This document shows, piece by piece, positions 33,896 to 45,661 of a DNA stretch of 64,000 bases (its first letter is position 1; every line of letters starts with the position of its first letter). The notes beneath the pieces are model-generated. The model did not search any database. It worked only from the letters and a program-made list of their open reading frames with translations, and was not told the origin of the DNA. The translations under genes were made by a program, and so were the position numbers. This DNA comes from Thelephora terrestris. Taxonomy: Eukaryota > Basidiomycota > Agaricomycetes > Thelephorales > Thelephoraceae. The stretch spans positions 62,001 to 126,000 of the forward strand of contig WIUZ02000031.1 of the NCBI GenBank assembly GCA_015956445.1, written 5' to 3'.

Positions 33896-36800
33896 CTAAA
33901 AACTGTAGTCGCAGAGACAATAAACAACAGATTCTTTCTGAGGATACAGATGACAGAAATCCAAGATCAAAACCTCTCCAGTTTCATAGCCAGCAACCAG
34001 ATATTGTCCATCCCACTGTGCCACCTTAGGTGCTGCATACCTCCCAAACAGTTGGAAAACCACTTTTCCAGTGATTTTGTTTGTAATCATAGGGGGATCA
34101 TTGGTGAATTGCAGACAAGATTCCTCTATGGGTGTGTTGGGCAGTGGGGCTGGGGAGGAGCCTGAGATTCCAAAGTCCCACCCTTGGATTAAAGAGTCAT
34201 GAAGTCCAATCCAGATTTTTGAGCCATCCAGATAGAAGAAATTTCCCCCTGACCATGTTTCTAACTCAACTTTGCCCATGCCCTCTCCTGTCCATATTGA
34301 CCACACTTCAATAACAGTGTCACAACTCAGACAAAGGACCTTTGACCCATCCCCTGATATCCTGAGGCTTTGACACCCTGGGACCTCTACTGTTTGGAGG
34401 AGTTCAGCTTTCTCAGTGTCCCAGATGTGAATCTTCCAACTCCCATGCCAAATCATGATTAGCTTCCCACCTGTCAGCTGGACATCTCTCAAGTTATTAC
34501 TAGCTGGGGTCTGGAAGGTTGCTTTGCAGAGGCCAGTCAAGATATCCCAGGTCTTTACTACCCCATCATTGTCACTTGAGATAACAATCCCATTCCCTGG
34601 GTTCACACTGATAGACTTGATTGAAGCTGAAGGAGGTGGAGTGGACTTTTGATCAGAGACAACTTGGTCTGTTTGTGGAACACCAATCTGCCAAAACCTG
34701 ACTGATCGATCCAAAGATGCTGAGATCAGAGTGGAGGGAGAACAGAACACAATGCCCCAAATATCAGATGGTATGGTGAATTGCTCAATGGGGTGAGAAT
34801 CTGGGCTGGTAGTATCCCAGACATAGATCATGTGTTCAGTAGCAACTGCAACAAGCCTGCCATCAGGGGAGAAACTGCATCTTTCAATGTCTCCACCAGC
34901 CACAGAGAATTCAGCTACAGTCACTCTAGTATCAGAGTGTTGGACTGTGACTGCATCTCCATTGCACAAAACAGATTGAACACCATCTGGGGAGAATGCG
35001 ATGCAAGAACCATCATATGCTGGGCCAATTTGATGGCCATTGATGTCCCACTGCCAGATCTTGCCTCCTGATACAGATATGAGGTGTTGGGGGTTTGTTG
35101 GAGAGAAGGTGACATAGTATATCCACTGTGCTTGCTTAATCACACAGGTGTGTTCCCCTGTCTGATGATTCCACAAGAAGATTGTTCCACTATAATCCCC
35201 TGAGGTAATCATAGCAGAGTTTGGTGAGATGGAAACAGACATGACATGATCTTTGTGACCATTAAATGTCTTGATGACTCCACCAGTTTGCACATCCCAG
35301 AGTTTGACGGTTGTGTCATCGCTTCCAGAGACAAAAAACATCCCATCTGATGAGAAGGTGGAAGCTCTAACATAATCAGTGTGACCAGAAAGGACAGCAG
35401 TTTGGCTGCCAGTAATTGCATCTAAGATGATGATAGCCCCGGAATCCATGCCAACTGCAACAGTGTTGTTCCAGTGTGAGATGGACCATGGGGGACTGCC
35501 AAGAGCAACAGTTCGAGAACATGTTCCCCACCCAAGTGGAACTCCCCTAACTTTGATTTCATTGGAGAGTTCTGCACTGTAGCACTTGGGAAGCCATGTT
35601 GAGGAAGGAGAAGATGGGAGGGCGAAATGGAATATCTGAGAAGGAGAGTCATGGATTATGTCAAAATTTTCCAACAGGAAGCGTTGGGTGTCATTTGTCC
35701 ACTTGCACACAACTCCCGCCTAGAAAATCATCAGTTTGAATCTCAGTTAATGGTTCAAATAACACTCACCAAAGCACACCATTGCTCAACATCATTCATG
35801 GCATAAACTCCAACATCAAGTTTTCCCATAATCACAAGGACCTCAATCCAATACAACAAGCTGGTTGTAGAGAATTCATCTATTGCCTCTGCTATTTCCT
35901 TGGCATGGGGGCTGCTTCCAGGGATCTCCAGAAGGTGTTTTGTCCAAAACTGGCAGGCATATTCCAGTGCATCTCCAATGTTATTGCTTTTTTGGGTGGA
36001 AAGGTTCTTCACCTCACTAAGAACAATATGGTCCTCAAGGTCACAGATGTTTCTCTTCTTCAACCTTTCCTTCATCAACCTCAGGCATGACAGCAAAATC
36101 TCTGCATGGTGGACCTTTGGCTCGACAAAAAACCTTTCATCTCTGCACCGGCTGGCATCTGTGAGGAAGTCAGGAAATGACTTGTGAAAGGCTTGAACTG
36201 GGTCTGCTGTCTTCTCTGGTTCTGGTACAAGGAGGAGGGAATGGAGGGAGCAGAGGGTGGTACGGATTTCAGGCATTTTGAGAAGGTCTGAAAGTGCCCT
36301 CACTGAGAGAGGGTTGAACACCAGCACCACTGTTCCAAGAACAGTTTTGAACTCAGAGTGGAATTTCTGATCATCTGGGTCAATACTGTGGAAGGCTTGC
36401 TCTAGGACTTTGGTGTAGAGGGGATCAACCCCTGACTTTGATTCATGGGTGGTGTTTTGTGGGAGGGAGGTGATGAGGGTGAGCCTCGCAGTGGGGGTGT
36501 AGCTTCGGCATGCAACAAATTTTATAACTGTGGAAGCATAGATGAAGAGACCAGCAGCCTTCTTGCAGAGAACATCAATTTCAGATGAAGTTGGCCATGG
36601 GTCTGTGAGGTTCCAGTCACTTCGTGTCTTGGCAACCTCGGCTAACTCGGTCCTGAAATACAGATTGATATCTGCATCAACAGATGACTGTTTAACCTCA
36701 TGCAGCTTGAGCACTTCTGTGATGGGGTGGAGTGACTTGAGACGGAACCCAGAGCGGATTCGAGGTTCAGGACGGCCGGTGATGAAGAATTTGACATTGG

Positions 36801-38285
36801 GTATTTGGTCTGTGTAGCGGGAAAGCATGGAAAGGATGGCAGAGGCAGGTTCTTCATCCTTGCACTCATCAAGAGCATCAATGATGATGAGGGTTGGGGT
36901 AGGGGAAGCTTTGAATGGGCCAATGATGAGTTTCTCCATCTGGGAGCAGAGGGACTCCCGTCCAACATCTGGGATTGCTTTCAAGACCTGCAACAACTTC
37001 CCACGGAAAGAGGGATACTTGTAGGCGAGCTGGAAGGCGAGAGTTGGAAAGATTGTCTGAAGGTTACTCCGGTCCACAAAATCCCGTGAGCAGAAGAAGC
37101 TCGCCCCAAGTTTTCCGTCCGCAAAGCTTGTTTCGGCAAATGTTTGAGCAAGAGTGGACTTTCCGGTTCCAGCCAGGCCGTTCAGCCAGAAAACATGTTT
37201 ATCCTGCTCATCCGTCAACCAGTGTTGAAATTCTCCAAGTACATCCTGCCTCGTTCCCCTCAGGCATCCCTGCCTGTTCCCACTGCTGTAGCCAGCATTT
37301 GAAGTGTGATACATCCCATTGAGAAGGATAAGGTCTACGGATTCCTATCCAACGATCAACGCGTGAGGATGAGGAGCAGGGAAGCAGGCCTTACAATAAG
37401 CTGGCAACTCTTGATGTAGAGATCTTGCTGTAATGAAGTCTGAAGCAAACGTCAGAGGTGCTGGGGAGTGTGAATATTCCCAAAACAAACCTGATATTGG
37501 ATCGTTGCATCGCGGATGTCCTCGACCAGTCCGCGAACCTTATCGGCGTTGTCAACATTGGCGAAAAAACCTTCAACCTTTCCCTGTTCCATCAGTTGGT
37601 GTAGATCTTGATCAACCTCTTGCAATTTGCTGGGGATTCATACGTCAGAGTCGGCACCTGATGTCGGAGGGTATGGACTTGCCGTTCCAAGACATCTCTC
37701 CTCGATTGTTCGTCGATATCTCCCTGAGAAACGGGCGCATAGAGCAACTTAGCAACTTCCTGGACCCGGGGTGCCAACGACTCTATGGATTGTTTGTTTG
37801 CCCTCATACGCTGGTGCAACTGTAAGTGCTGTGGATCGTGGGTGCGGGAGAAGGACTGTACCTCGTAATTGTCCAATATGAAACAGAGACCTCCGGCGAC
37901 GGACTTGAGTGGACCGAACGCATCTGCGGACTCTCTGACCGCAAGGAGGATTGTCTTGGCTACAGGATACGCGAGGGATTTGAACTTCCCAGTGTCCTTG
38001 TCAGCGTCTACCGCCGGCGATTCTGTTATGAGATCCGGGGGTCCCGTGTGTGCGCCTTGTTTTTCGATTGAATCAGGCTGGAATGGAATGGAAGTGGAGG
38101 GGGGATCTGGGTAGGACGAAGAAGTACGATTAGACGATTTTACTGGGAAGTAAATGGCCGCATACCGTTCGAGTTCTGATCGTGAGAGGCCGAGGGCTGG
38201 ACTGTTTGTAGAGTCGGGGCAACAATGTACAGATCTGGTGTCGGATCGGCGACACGTGGTGCGACCGTGCTTTCTTTTTCGCTGG

Positions 38286-38293
38286 AATCAGGC
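38286..38293. repeat. 8-bp target site duplication (left)
   Basis: AATCAGGC abuts the left terminal repeat and is repeated at 45363-45370. The NLR1 paralogue has a single AATCAGGC at the same place, so the empty-site sequence is known from inside the window. Confidence 0.92.
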
Positions 38294-38326
38294 AGGACCC
38301 CCGAAAATAAGGGGGGAGGTTCGCCG
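38294..38326 (+). repeat. left terminal inverted repeat, 33 bp
   Basis: It starts AGGACCCCCGAAAATAAGGG and ends GGTTCGCCG. All 33 bases match the reverse complement of 45330-45362, after which similarity stops. Confidence 0.93.
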
Positions 38327-39183
38327 ATCGTCCGAACAAATTCGGCGCGAGTTTTTTTGGTAGGTCTGTCCTGGTCCGAACAAATTTCCCACCTGCCCAG
38401 ACATATGTCTGGTCGGTGTCTGAACAAATATGGTGCGCCCCTGGTAGCTGCTGGGCCAAGCCGCCGCATAAGGTCATCACCGGTGGTACTTTATAGTTAT
38501 TCATATTTACTGAGGTAAAAAACTTAGATGGCGATGCACGTCCGTTTTCAACTGAATGCGATACTGCAGTTCACCAATTTACGATTCTGGGTCCTGCCCT
38601 GTCCCGATCCAGCAGAAAGTGAACAAGATCTGAATCGAGTTCAAGGGGTGAAGGCGGCGAAGGGGACCCCGATTTTCGATTTAATTATGCAACGAGATAA
38701 CATACATGTACAGAAAAAGGCTTTAGACTTGGTGGGTCGCACAACGTGGAAAGCGGTTGAGTGAAGGGTGTCGGGCGGCAGGGAGTTTAGGGGTGGAAGG
38801 CTCTGTATCTGCATTGCGAATGGAATTGGCGGTTTCCTGAATCAACGTTTATCGAAAGCTGTTCCGTCTGAAGGAAGGGCAACAATGGTAACAACAGCAA
38901 TGGAAAAGGGGGAGAGGCCTCGAACGAAGGTGCTGTGTTGTTGCGCCTGAGCTGATTAAGGTATGGAGCGGAGGAGTTGAACATCGTTGAGCACGACCAG
39001 AGACAGTAAATTGAGCGAAGCATTGTGACGGCTCACCGTTCGAGAGAGTTAAGATGATACTGGGGTTGATCCCAGCCTTTCAGGTTGTGACTCGGATAGG
39101 CGGAGGTGATGTGTTGGTAGCCAAAATTTTCAGCGATCGTTCCACACCGACACCGTTGAGAGCAGAAAACACCAGAAGCCTAG
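38327..39183. other. transposon 5' region with subterminal repeats
   Basis: GTCCGAACA occurs at 38330-38338 and 38374-38382, with a one-base variant GTCTGAACA at 38418-38426. A TAGGTCTGTCC motif occurs near 38361. The rest is the likely promoter and leader of the transposase gene. A 78-codon plus-strand frame at 38528-38764 is open but has no recognised content and probably is not a gene. Confidence 0.55.
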
Positions 39184-42100
39184 ATGGATACCGAACGCCT
39201 TTCACAGCTTCCAGTTGACTCTTGCGGCCAGCCTATGCTCGAGATGGTCAGGGTCAGGGCCAACCGAGAAAAAAAAATCCCAAAGAATTATGAACGACTC
39301 GTACCTTCTGAAGACATATCGATCTCCTCACTCCTCGGCGCGCCTCTTCCAGTCATCCTCTCCCCTGTAAGCACCCTCCGACCAGCAGCCTCTTGTGTGG
39401 TTTCCAAGCAACCCAACTCGACCAGCGACAAGCTCTTGGCCATGCAAGTGCCATCGAAGGAGTGGTTGAAGGCATTGGACGGCGCGATTACGGATGGATG
39501 GCTGGGAGGCGCGCGTTCCGTCGAACACCCTCGTGATGCATCGGTCCGATTCCCTCTGTGGGTTGGAGCGTTCTGGACCCTGTTATCCGAAGTTTTACAG
39601 CAACGGGAGGAGTGGCGCCGTGCTCAAGAATGGATGCTCACCGTTACCCAGGGCGCCGAAACCCATGAAGTCCAGGCGCTATTCAACAAGATCTCATGGA
39701 AGAGGTACATCTGGATACTCCCAGTGGAGGCTGACCAAACTGTGACGAAGCTGAGCTTCTTCGCCCAGCTGCTCTCTGACGGGTTCCTTGCGGAACGCCA
39801 TATCAATGCTTTTGTGTCGTACCTCAACATCCATGCACGCAAGCGAGCACCAAAGGCGCCCGGAGTTTTCGTTGCGAGCCTACCGCTATCGGTTGTCTTA
39901 TCAAGCCACTTCAATGCGTCTGCATGGAAGATTCAGGAGTGTAAACTCCTCCTCCAGTACACAGCGATCTTCAAAAGTCGAGCTTACCATCGCCTTTTGT
40001 TCCCTGCGCACGTTGGCGGTGCACAGAACGGTCATTGGGTTGTGTTTGATGTCGACTTTAAAAATTCTGGGTATTGCTTTGGTGAGTCGGATAGGGCACA
40101 TAAGTACTTTATTCACTCACCCGTCCTCATGCTGGTACAGGAAACTCTTTACATAACTCATCTTACGAAAAGGACATCACAAAGATCTGTCGTGGGCTAG
40201 ACAATTGGACGTCGACTCTTTTTAACCACCGATTTAAAAACAACGGTCAGGCTCTACCGATTGGAGTCCAGCAGGACGGGATTTCGTGCGGGATATGTGC
40301 CCTGAATGCTCTTGAACATGCGCTCTTCGGCGTCCCCCTTTTCGTCCACGAACGCCGCAATGTCCTGCGAGTTCAGTACTTTGCCTACATTGCAAAGGCG
40401 CTACATGATCATGTAAGCACAAATTGCGGCCTTCGTTGGACACAAACAACTAACCTTTAACACAGGCATCAGCGCCAAGGCATCATAACACCATTGAAGA
40501 CCTTGTGGAGTACCACTCGATTCGAAAATCGTGGGACCTCAAGCACAATGTTCTTGATGAGGTCATAGTTGGCGAACGAGAACTGGAGGGTGAGGCGAGG
40601 AGTGTCGGAGAACCCGTAGTGGTAGAAGTTGAAGGAGAGGTAAACAAGGTGGATGTGGACGACATGGATGAGGTAGATGAACTGGACAAAGTGGAGGTGG
40701 TAGAAGCAGGGAAAGTGGAGGATGTGGACGATGACACATCAACCTGGTCAACGGATCCTGGATTGCTGCCACCCCCTTCAGACGCGAGTGTGGAATGCAA
40801 TGACACAAGCGATGACGAGGTGGAGGGATGGCCGACCCTAAAACGAAAGGCGTCGAGCGATTTGACGAAGTCGCAATGGAAGGTTGCAAGAAAAGAAGAG
40901 ATTGTGTCAGAGCTGGACGATGGAAGCGAGGGAGAAACTGACGATGATGACAACAAGCGGAGCCGGTCGGCGATCGCAAGTAGGAAGCTGAGGGAATCGG
41001 TCAAGTCCAGGAGCTTCGTTGTTGATGAGAGGAAGAGGAAGCGGTTTGAAGAAAAATGCATCGAGATGGACCACGGGGCCAAATTCAGTTACAAGGACAC
41101 CAGCTGGCAAGTCCTCCACTCCAAGTGCTTGAAGTGGTTTCGAATGACGGAACCATACAACACGACACGGTTTAAGGCGCATGTTGGGACTTGCAAGGTG
41201 AAAGGGACGGAATGCAACACATCCATTACGAACTTTTTCAAACCGAGGGACCCTGGTGACGTCAACACGGAAGCAAAACCGAGGATTACAGTGCGGAAGC
41301 AAATTTTCGTTGGTGACAAACTTTCAACTTCGATGACTCAGACGATCAAGCCCCGTCTCCCTGACAATCGGTTGGTTTCCCGAGCCCAGCCTTGTCTTGG
41401 AATTTCCGATGCTCAAGATCGCCGTGTCTCTGCATACATTGCTCGCACTGTCGTCGAGGGCGGTGGGTCTATCTCCCTCCAGAGGGCCACCCAGGAGGTG
41501 TATGGTGATGACGTCAAGTACTCTGAGCTGGCTGATGACGAAAAGGAAGAGGTCGCAGTTGCCCAATCCCACCGCAGATCGTGGTCTATCAACAGGGAGC
41601 GCAGGGTTGTATTTTCCACCAACTGCGCAAAATTCATCCCGCAAAATCAGCGGCCCAAAAAGAAGATCTGTGCTAATTGTGAAACGGTTGCCAGGTCAGA
41701 CGCATTCAAACGAGCGTTACGTGTCAAACCGCCTCCACTGGAAACGATGAAGTACATCCCCATCAAGTTTCGAACTGCCATGGCGGATCTGGGGGCCAAG
41801 TTTGCGAATGTAAAAGGTCTCTCTGATTTACTGCACGAGGTGTGTTTTGATATGTTAGCTAAACCATCACTAATAACAATTGACGCATATCAGGATCCTC
41901 AGACCTCGATGTGGGTACGGTTTGTTCGCGGCGTTGTGAAAGGCGAATACAAAGACAAGCTCGTCTTCCTGGCAATGATACAAGCAACAGTCGTGGCCCG
42001 TGACCGGGATTCTCGGGGGGTTGGACTCCAGAACATGCAATATCAACCGATATATGAGGAGTTCACTCAGATGATGGCATTAACCAGTCCACAAACATAT

Positions 42101-45088
42101 CGCCTCCTTGCGCCACATATCCAGCTCCCTTCCCTTCGTCATCACCAGTAAGCTTCAACGTTCTCGGCTCATTCGCTCCCTAACGCATTCGATAGGATAG
42201 TCCGGTCTCGTTTACCCCCTTTCCCGAGATTTATTTCCAACGACTGTTTCCTCCTCGCACAAAGCTACATCACATCTCTGAATTATTCTGGGCCAGTGGC
42301 GTTAGCTTGTGACGATACAAAACTCCATCCGTCGCTTCAAGTTGTCTGGGAGAATTCCCTGAACTCAAACGTCCTCATAGGTTCAACGACTAATGAGCCG
42401 ATCCTCGTTGCCGACCCCGAAGAATTGGAGGCACTCCTTGTTAAATTGGAAGGCAAGATAGCAACAAAGGTACGTGTCACATCAACAAAGCATTGGACAC
42501 ACGCCTGACCCTACTGCACAGCTCAGGTTGTGGTGCATTCAGGTCCCATTGATCGGCATTCTGACCATGATCGTTGCAGCAGAAGCGATCCCCGACAACC
42601 TAACTGCTGACAAGCTGCACGCAAAATCGAGGGACGTAATCATCGGCCTCAAACGCCACGGTGTCAATATCGCCTCGTACGCTTCCGATGGTACCCAGGT
42701 CGAGCGCTCTGCCCAAGACCTCCTTGTCATGCACGCAACCGGACACCTTTTATACACAGTTCCTGACCCCGAGGATGACCATAAACATGAGATTCGAATT
42801 CCAATCTACTGCCGCACCCCGGTCGTGATGATTCAAGACTCAAAACATGCGGCGAAAACCCTGAGAAACAACCTTTTCTCAGGTGCTCGTGCCCTTGTCC
42901 TTGGGAATCACCTTGCAATGTATTCGTACGTACGGGATATGGCATTTGGTGGTCTCCCCGGCTGTCCTCTATATCACCGGGACGTAGAAAAGGTGGATAG
43001 GCAGGATGACAATGCCGCTACAAGACTCTTTTCAGCACCAGCCTTGGATTTCGTGGCGAAACAGTTCCCCGACCGTCTCGGACTGGTCGTATATTTGTTC
43101 GTTATGGGGGAGGTTGTCGACGCCTTCCAGAGTCGCACGATTTCCCACCTTGAACGGATACAGATGCTTCTCCGATGCCGGTACTTCCTTCGACTGTGGA
43201 AACGTTTCCTTGGTGCCGCGGGATATACAGAACAAAGGCACTATATCTCCCGCGAGGCTGACGATATCATCGACACTCTCGTTGACGGTTTACTCGGGCT
43301 CATTTACGTCTACCGCGATCATTTTGTCGACCAACGCTACCCCCTCATTCCCTGGTTACATTCTAGCGAGATGTGCGAACACGTCTTCGCAGAGTGCCGG
43401 AAGCTAGTCAAGGACTTCACGTACCTAAACTTCCTACATATGGTCCCCAGGTTGCGAGTCCTAATACGGGCGGCATCGTTGTTCTCGAAGGGTACAGACC
43501 CTAAGGCTCGGGCCATGGGATATTCCCACTCATACCTCCACTCTGAAAACGCTCGCACCGAGTCGCTCGCAATATACCCCACCGATGGTGATATTGCACT
43601 TGCAGTGGGTGCAGCGTGGGACGAAGCTGTTACCCTTTTTGGGTTGCTCGGAATCGAAGTTGACGACATCACCCCTTCCCCTGCCACCAGCCCTGCAGAC
43701 TCGCCCTCTCCAGCCCCGAACCCTGATGAAGATGGACTGGACCTGACAGATCACCCTCACGAGGAGACCGAGGCCGCAGCCCTCCAACGCATGATCGGTC
43801 TCCAGCAGACACCCGGTTGGAAGTCGGTCGACTCCGAGATCCAAGACCAAATGCACGTACTGACGTGTGCAGCAATCGCCTTGGATATTGAAGAGAGAAG
43901 GTCGTTGTAAGTGCATTGCTCTATTTGGAGCTGATTCAACGCTCACCGAACCTTGCCTTTGTTAGAGTTGAGCTGTGTGAAGATAGCAACCCTGGGGAAT
44001 CAGACAGCCAAACCCTCCACGACGCTGCAACCGTCCTGGACACGTTAACTGCCCTCAAATCATCTGTGCGGGAGAAAACGGGAGCTGCGAACGACCCCGA
44101 GAACACGCCTTCCCTCCTGCCAACAACTGCCCAATCAAACCTCTCACCACTGGTCGCAATTCGCAGGGTTCACCAAACAAAACGAGCCGCGAGCAGTGTC
44201 AAGACACGCACGAACCCGCAAGACAGTGCTTCAACCCAGACTATGGAACGGACAGACCGCCAGAGGTTGTGCGCCCAAATGGCAGAACTCATCCAGCGCG
44301 CAGGCAGTGGCCTAGAACGGGATGCGCGATGGAAGTCCGGGACTGCACCCGGAACGAGAACCACTGCAGAGGTGCAAGATCTTACAGGGAATTCGGCCAA
44401 TGCTGAGGTTTCGGCACGGGAACGAGTGAACGCGGTGAGTCGTTACCCCTACCCACACAGTACTAAGGGGCCTTTCATCTCACATTGGCTCATAATAGGC
44501 CAAAGCAACACGCGCACAACATTTCAATGCGGGTGGAATAAACCTTTCACGATACCTGGCAGATGGATTGGTTGGCGATGGCACCAGTTCGGGAAAGCCA
44601 CCTCGTCTCCCGGTGCGAGTCGGGACTTGGGCACTCGTCTACTACAACAAGAAGATCTACGCCGCGAACGGTATGATATCGTTTAACTGTAGGAGTACAG
44701 CGACAGAATACTAACACCTCTGCTAGTGTTTGCATGTTACTCTAAAGAGGCCGGGTCTGGGAGCCGACACGCCTGGCAGGCATCCTCATCCGCAATCACA
44801 GCCTTGTCCTACCTTGTGGTTCAAGCGTTCGAGGGAACGACCGCTGTGCGAAACCGCTTCCGTTCCATTCACCGCAGCAAGGCCAACATCAGAGCCAAGA
44901 CATTCCTACACATTCCCTCGTCGCAATTCCTCTGCCGCTTCCAAGAAGAGGTAAATTTCGTTGATTCGCAGACAATCCAAGTGGACGACAAAGACTGGAC
45001 TACATTTCAGAAGCTGTCCAAATGCTCAGAGGCCCTAGGGGATGTTATAAAGAAGCTGAATGGCGCTACGAGAGGAGGAAAAAAGTGA
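39184..45088 (+). CDS. Ulp1-like protease / RNase-H-like transposase fusion, 1,819 aa
   Basis: Nine exons are inferred: 39184-40081, 40141-40412, 40466-41839, 41894-42147, 42196-42469, 42522-43906, 43966-44434, 44499-44670 and 44727-45088. All introns are GT-AG of 48-64 bp and the sum is 5,460 bases with no stop. Residues about 90-400 form a C48 (Ulp1-like) cysteine protease: His284 in NGHWVVFD, Asn301 in the Asp/Asn place, Gln343 and Cys349 in VQQDGISCG. Then come an acidic tract (about 430-500), a possible zinc finger (C611, H629, C633) and NTSITNFF near 641-648, like a PCNA-binding box. The catalytic core has ACDDTKLHPSL (D972), SYASDGTQ (D1080), LFVMGEVVDAFQSR and SSEMCEHVFAECR (E1310). 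The third intron is in frame, so it could be retained. The function is inferred as cut-and-paste transposition in the nucleus. Confidence 0.85.
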
Positions 45089-45329
45089 ACGCGAGAGGCA
45101 CATGCAGGTTTCTTCAGACTCTGACCTTTACTCGCCCGATTTTCTGTGTTTCGTTTGTGTAGGCCTGACAGTCGTATGTACAAATCGAATGTATAGGAGG
45201 CTTTCAGAAAATCGACAATCTTTTCTTCTGTCCGAACATTTTTCGGGCCTTTCAAAATAGGTCTGTCCGTGTCCGAACATATTCCGCCGATCCTATATTT
45301 TCGCGTCCGAACATTTCGCCGGATCTGCC
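45089..45329. other. transposon 3' region with subterminal repeats
   Basis: GTCCGAACA occurs at 45230-45238, 45271-45279 and 45305-45313, in the same orientation as at the left end. TAGGTCTGTCC occurs near 45258. No coding sequence is seen. These repeats are candidate transposase-binding sites. Confidence 0.6.
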
Positions 45330-45362
45330 CGGCGAACCTCCCCCCTTATTTTCGGGGGTCCT
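45330..45362 (-). repeat. right terminal inverted repeat, 33 bp
   Basis: This is the exact reverse complement of 38294-38326. Confidence 0.93.
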
Positions 45363-45370
45363 AATCAGGC
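45363..45370. repeat. 8-bp target site duplication (right)
   Basis: AATCAGGC, the partner of 38286-38293. Host NLR exon 2 resumes immediately after it. Confidence 0.92.
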
Positions 45371-45661
45371 TGAGATTGAGTAAAAGTGGAGGGAAAATCT
45401 GCGTCGCGCGGAAAGCACGGTTAGACGGATCTGCTGGGAGTTAAATGGCTTCGTACCGTTGGAATCTTGAATGCGAGCGGCCGAGGGCCCAGGAGTCGGT
45501 TGGTTCGGGTCACCGATGCGGAGATTTGGTGCCGACCCTGTGGGGCGCGGCGCGACGGGTTCAACTTCGCTTGGCTCCCCGATGGAACCTGTCTCGTTCC
45601 TTGCCCTGCTTCGTTCTCGATGACGGTCTTTTAATTGACGGAAAAACTTTCGCACTGCCAT

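Larger units (their letters stand above)
38294..45362 (+). mobile_element. 7.07-kb TIR DNA transposon with Ulp1-transposase gene
   Basis: Complete by every test I can apply by eye: perfect 33-bp inverted termini starting AGGACCCCCGAAAATAAGGG, an 8-bp duplication, matching subterminal repeats and one long gene without internal breaks. TSD length fits the hAT, P, Merlin or Zisupton/KDZ groups. The transposase sequence lacks KDZ hallmarks and looks closest to P/THAP9 in layout. The Ulp1-like protease on the same polypeptide is unusual. The perfect termini and clean duplication mean a young, possibly active element. Confidence 0.92.
33896..45661 (-). pseudogene. NACHT-WD40 STAND gene 2, split by a DNA transposon
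   Basis: This is a close paralogue of the NLR at 17461-22175. Host parts are 33896-38293 and 45371-45661; the transposon at 38294-45362 interrupts coding exon 2. Exon 1 (45661-45457) starts MAVRKFFRQLKDRHRERSRA. The N-terminal helical region, the NACHT with GLAGTGKST and LIIIDALDEC, a 50-bp intron at 35720-35769 and the whole WD40 array are open. One intron (37630-37682) has a GC donor where the paralogue has GT, and the frame still fits. Apart from the insertion I find no break, so the inactivation is probably recent. An N-terminally shortened product from an internal start is possible but unsupported. Confidence 0.85.

Noticed and set aside
39184-40412. Cysteine protease as a sign of a Polinton or virus-like element
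   Set aside because: No DNA polymerase B, capsid or packaging ATPase is present, the TIRs are only 33 bp, and the transposase is not a retroviral-type integrase.
40483-41082. 199-codon Ser/Thr-rich minus-strand frame
   Set aside because: It is the antisense of the acidic exon of the transposase gene, whose splicing and frame are better supported.
38294-45362. KDZ (Kyakuja-Dileera-Zisupton) assignment of the transposon
   Set aside because: The 8-bp duplication fits, but I do not see the KDZ cysteine clusters or their usual catalytic surroundings. Kept only as an alternative.
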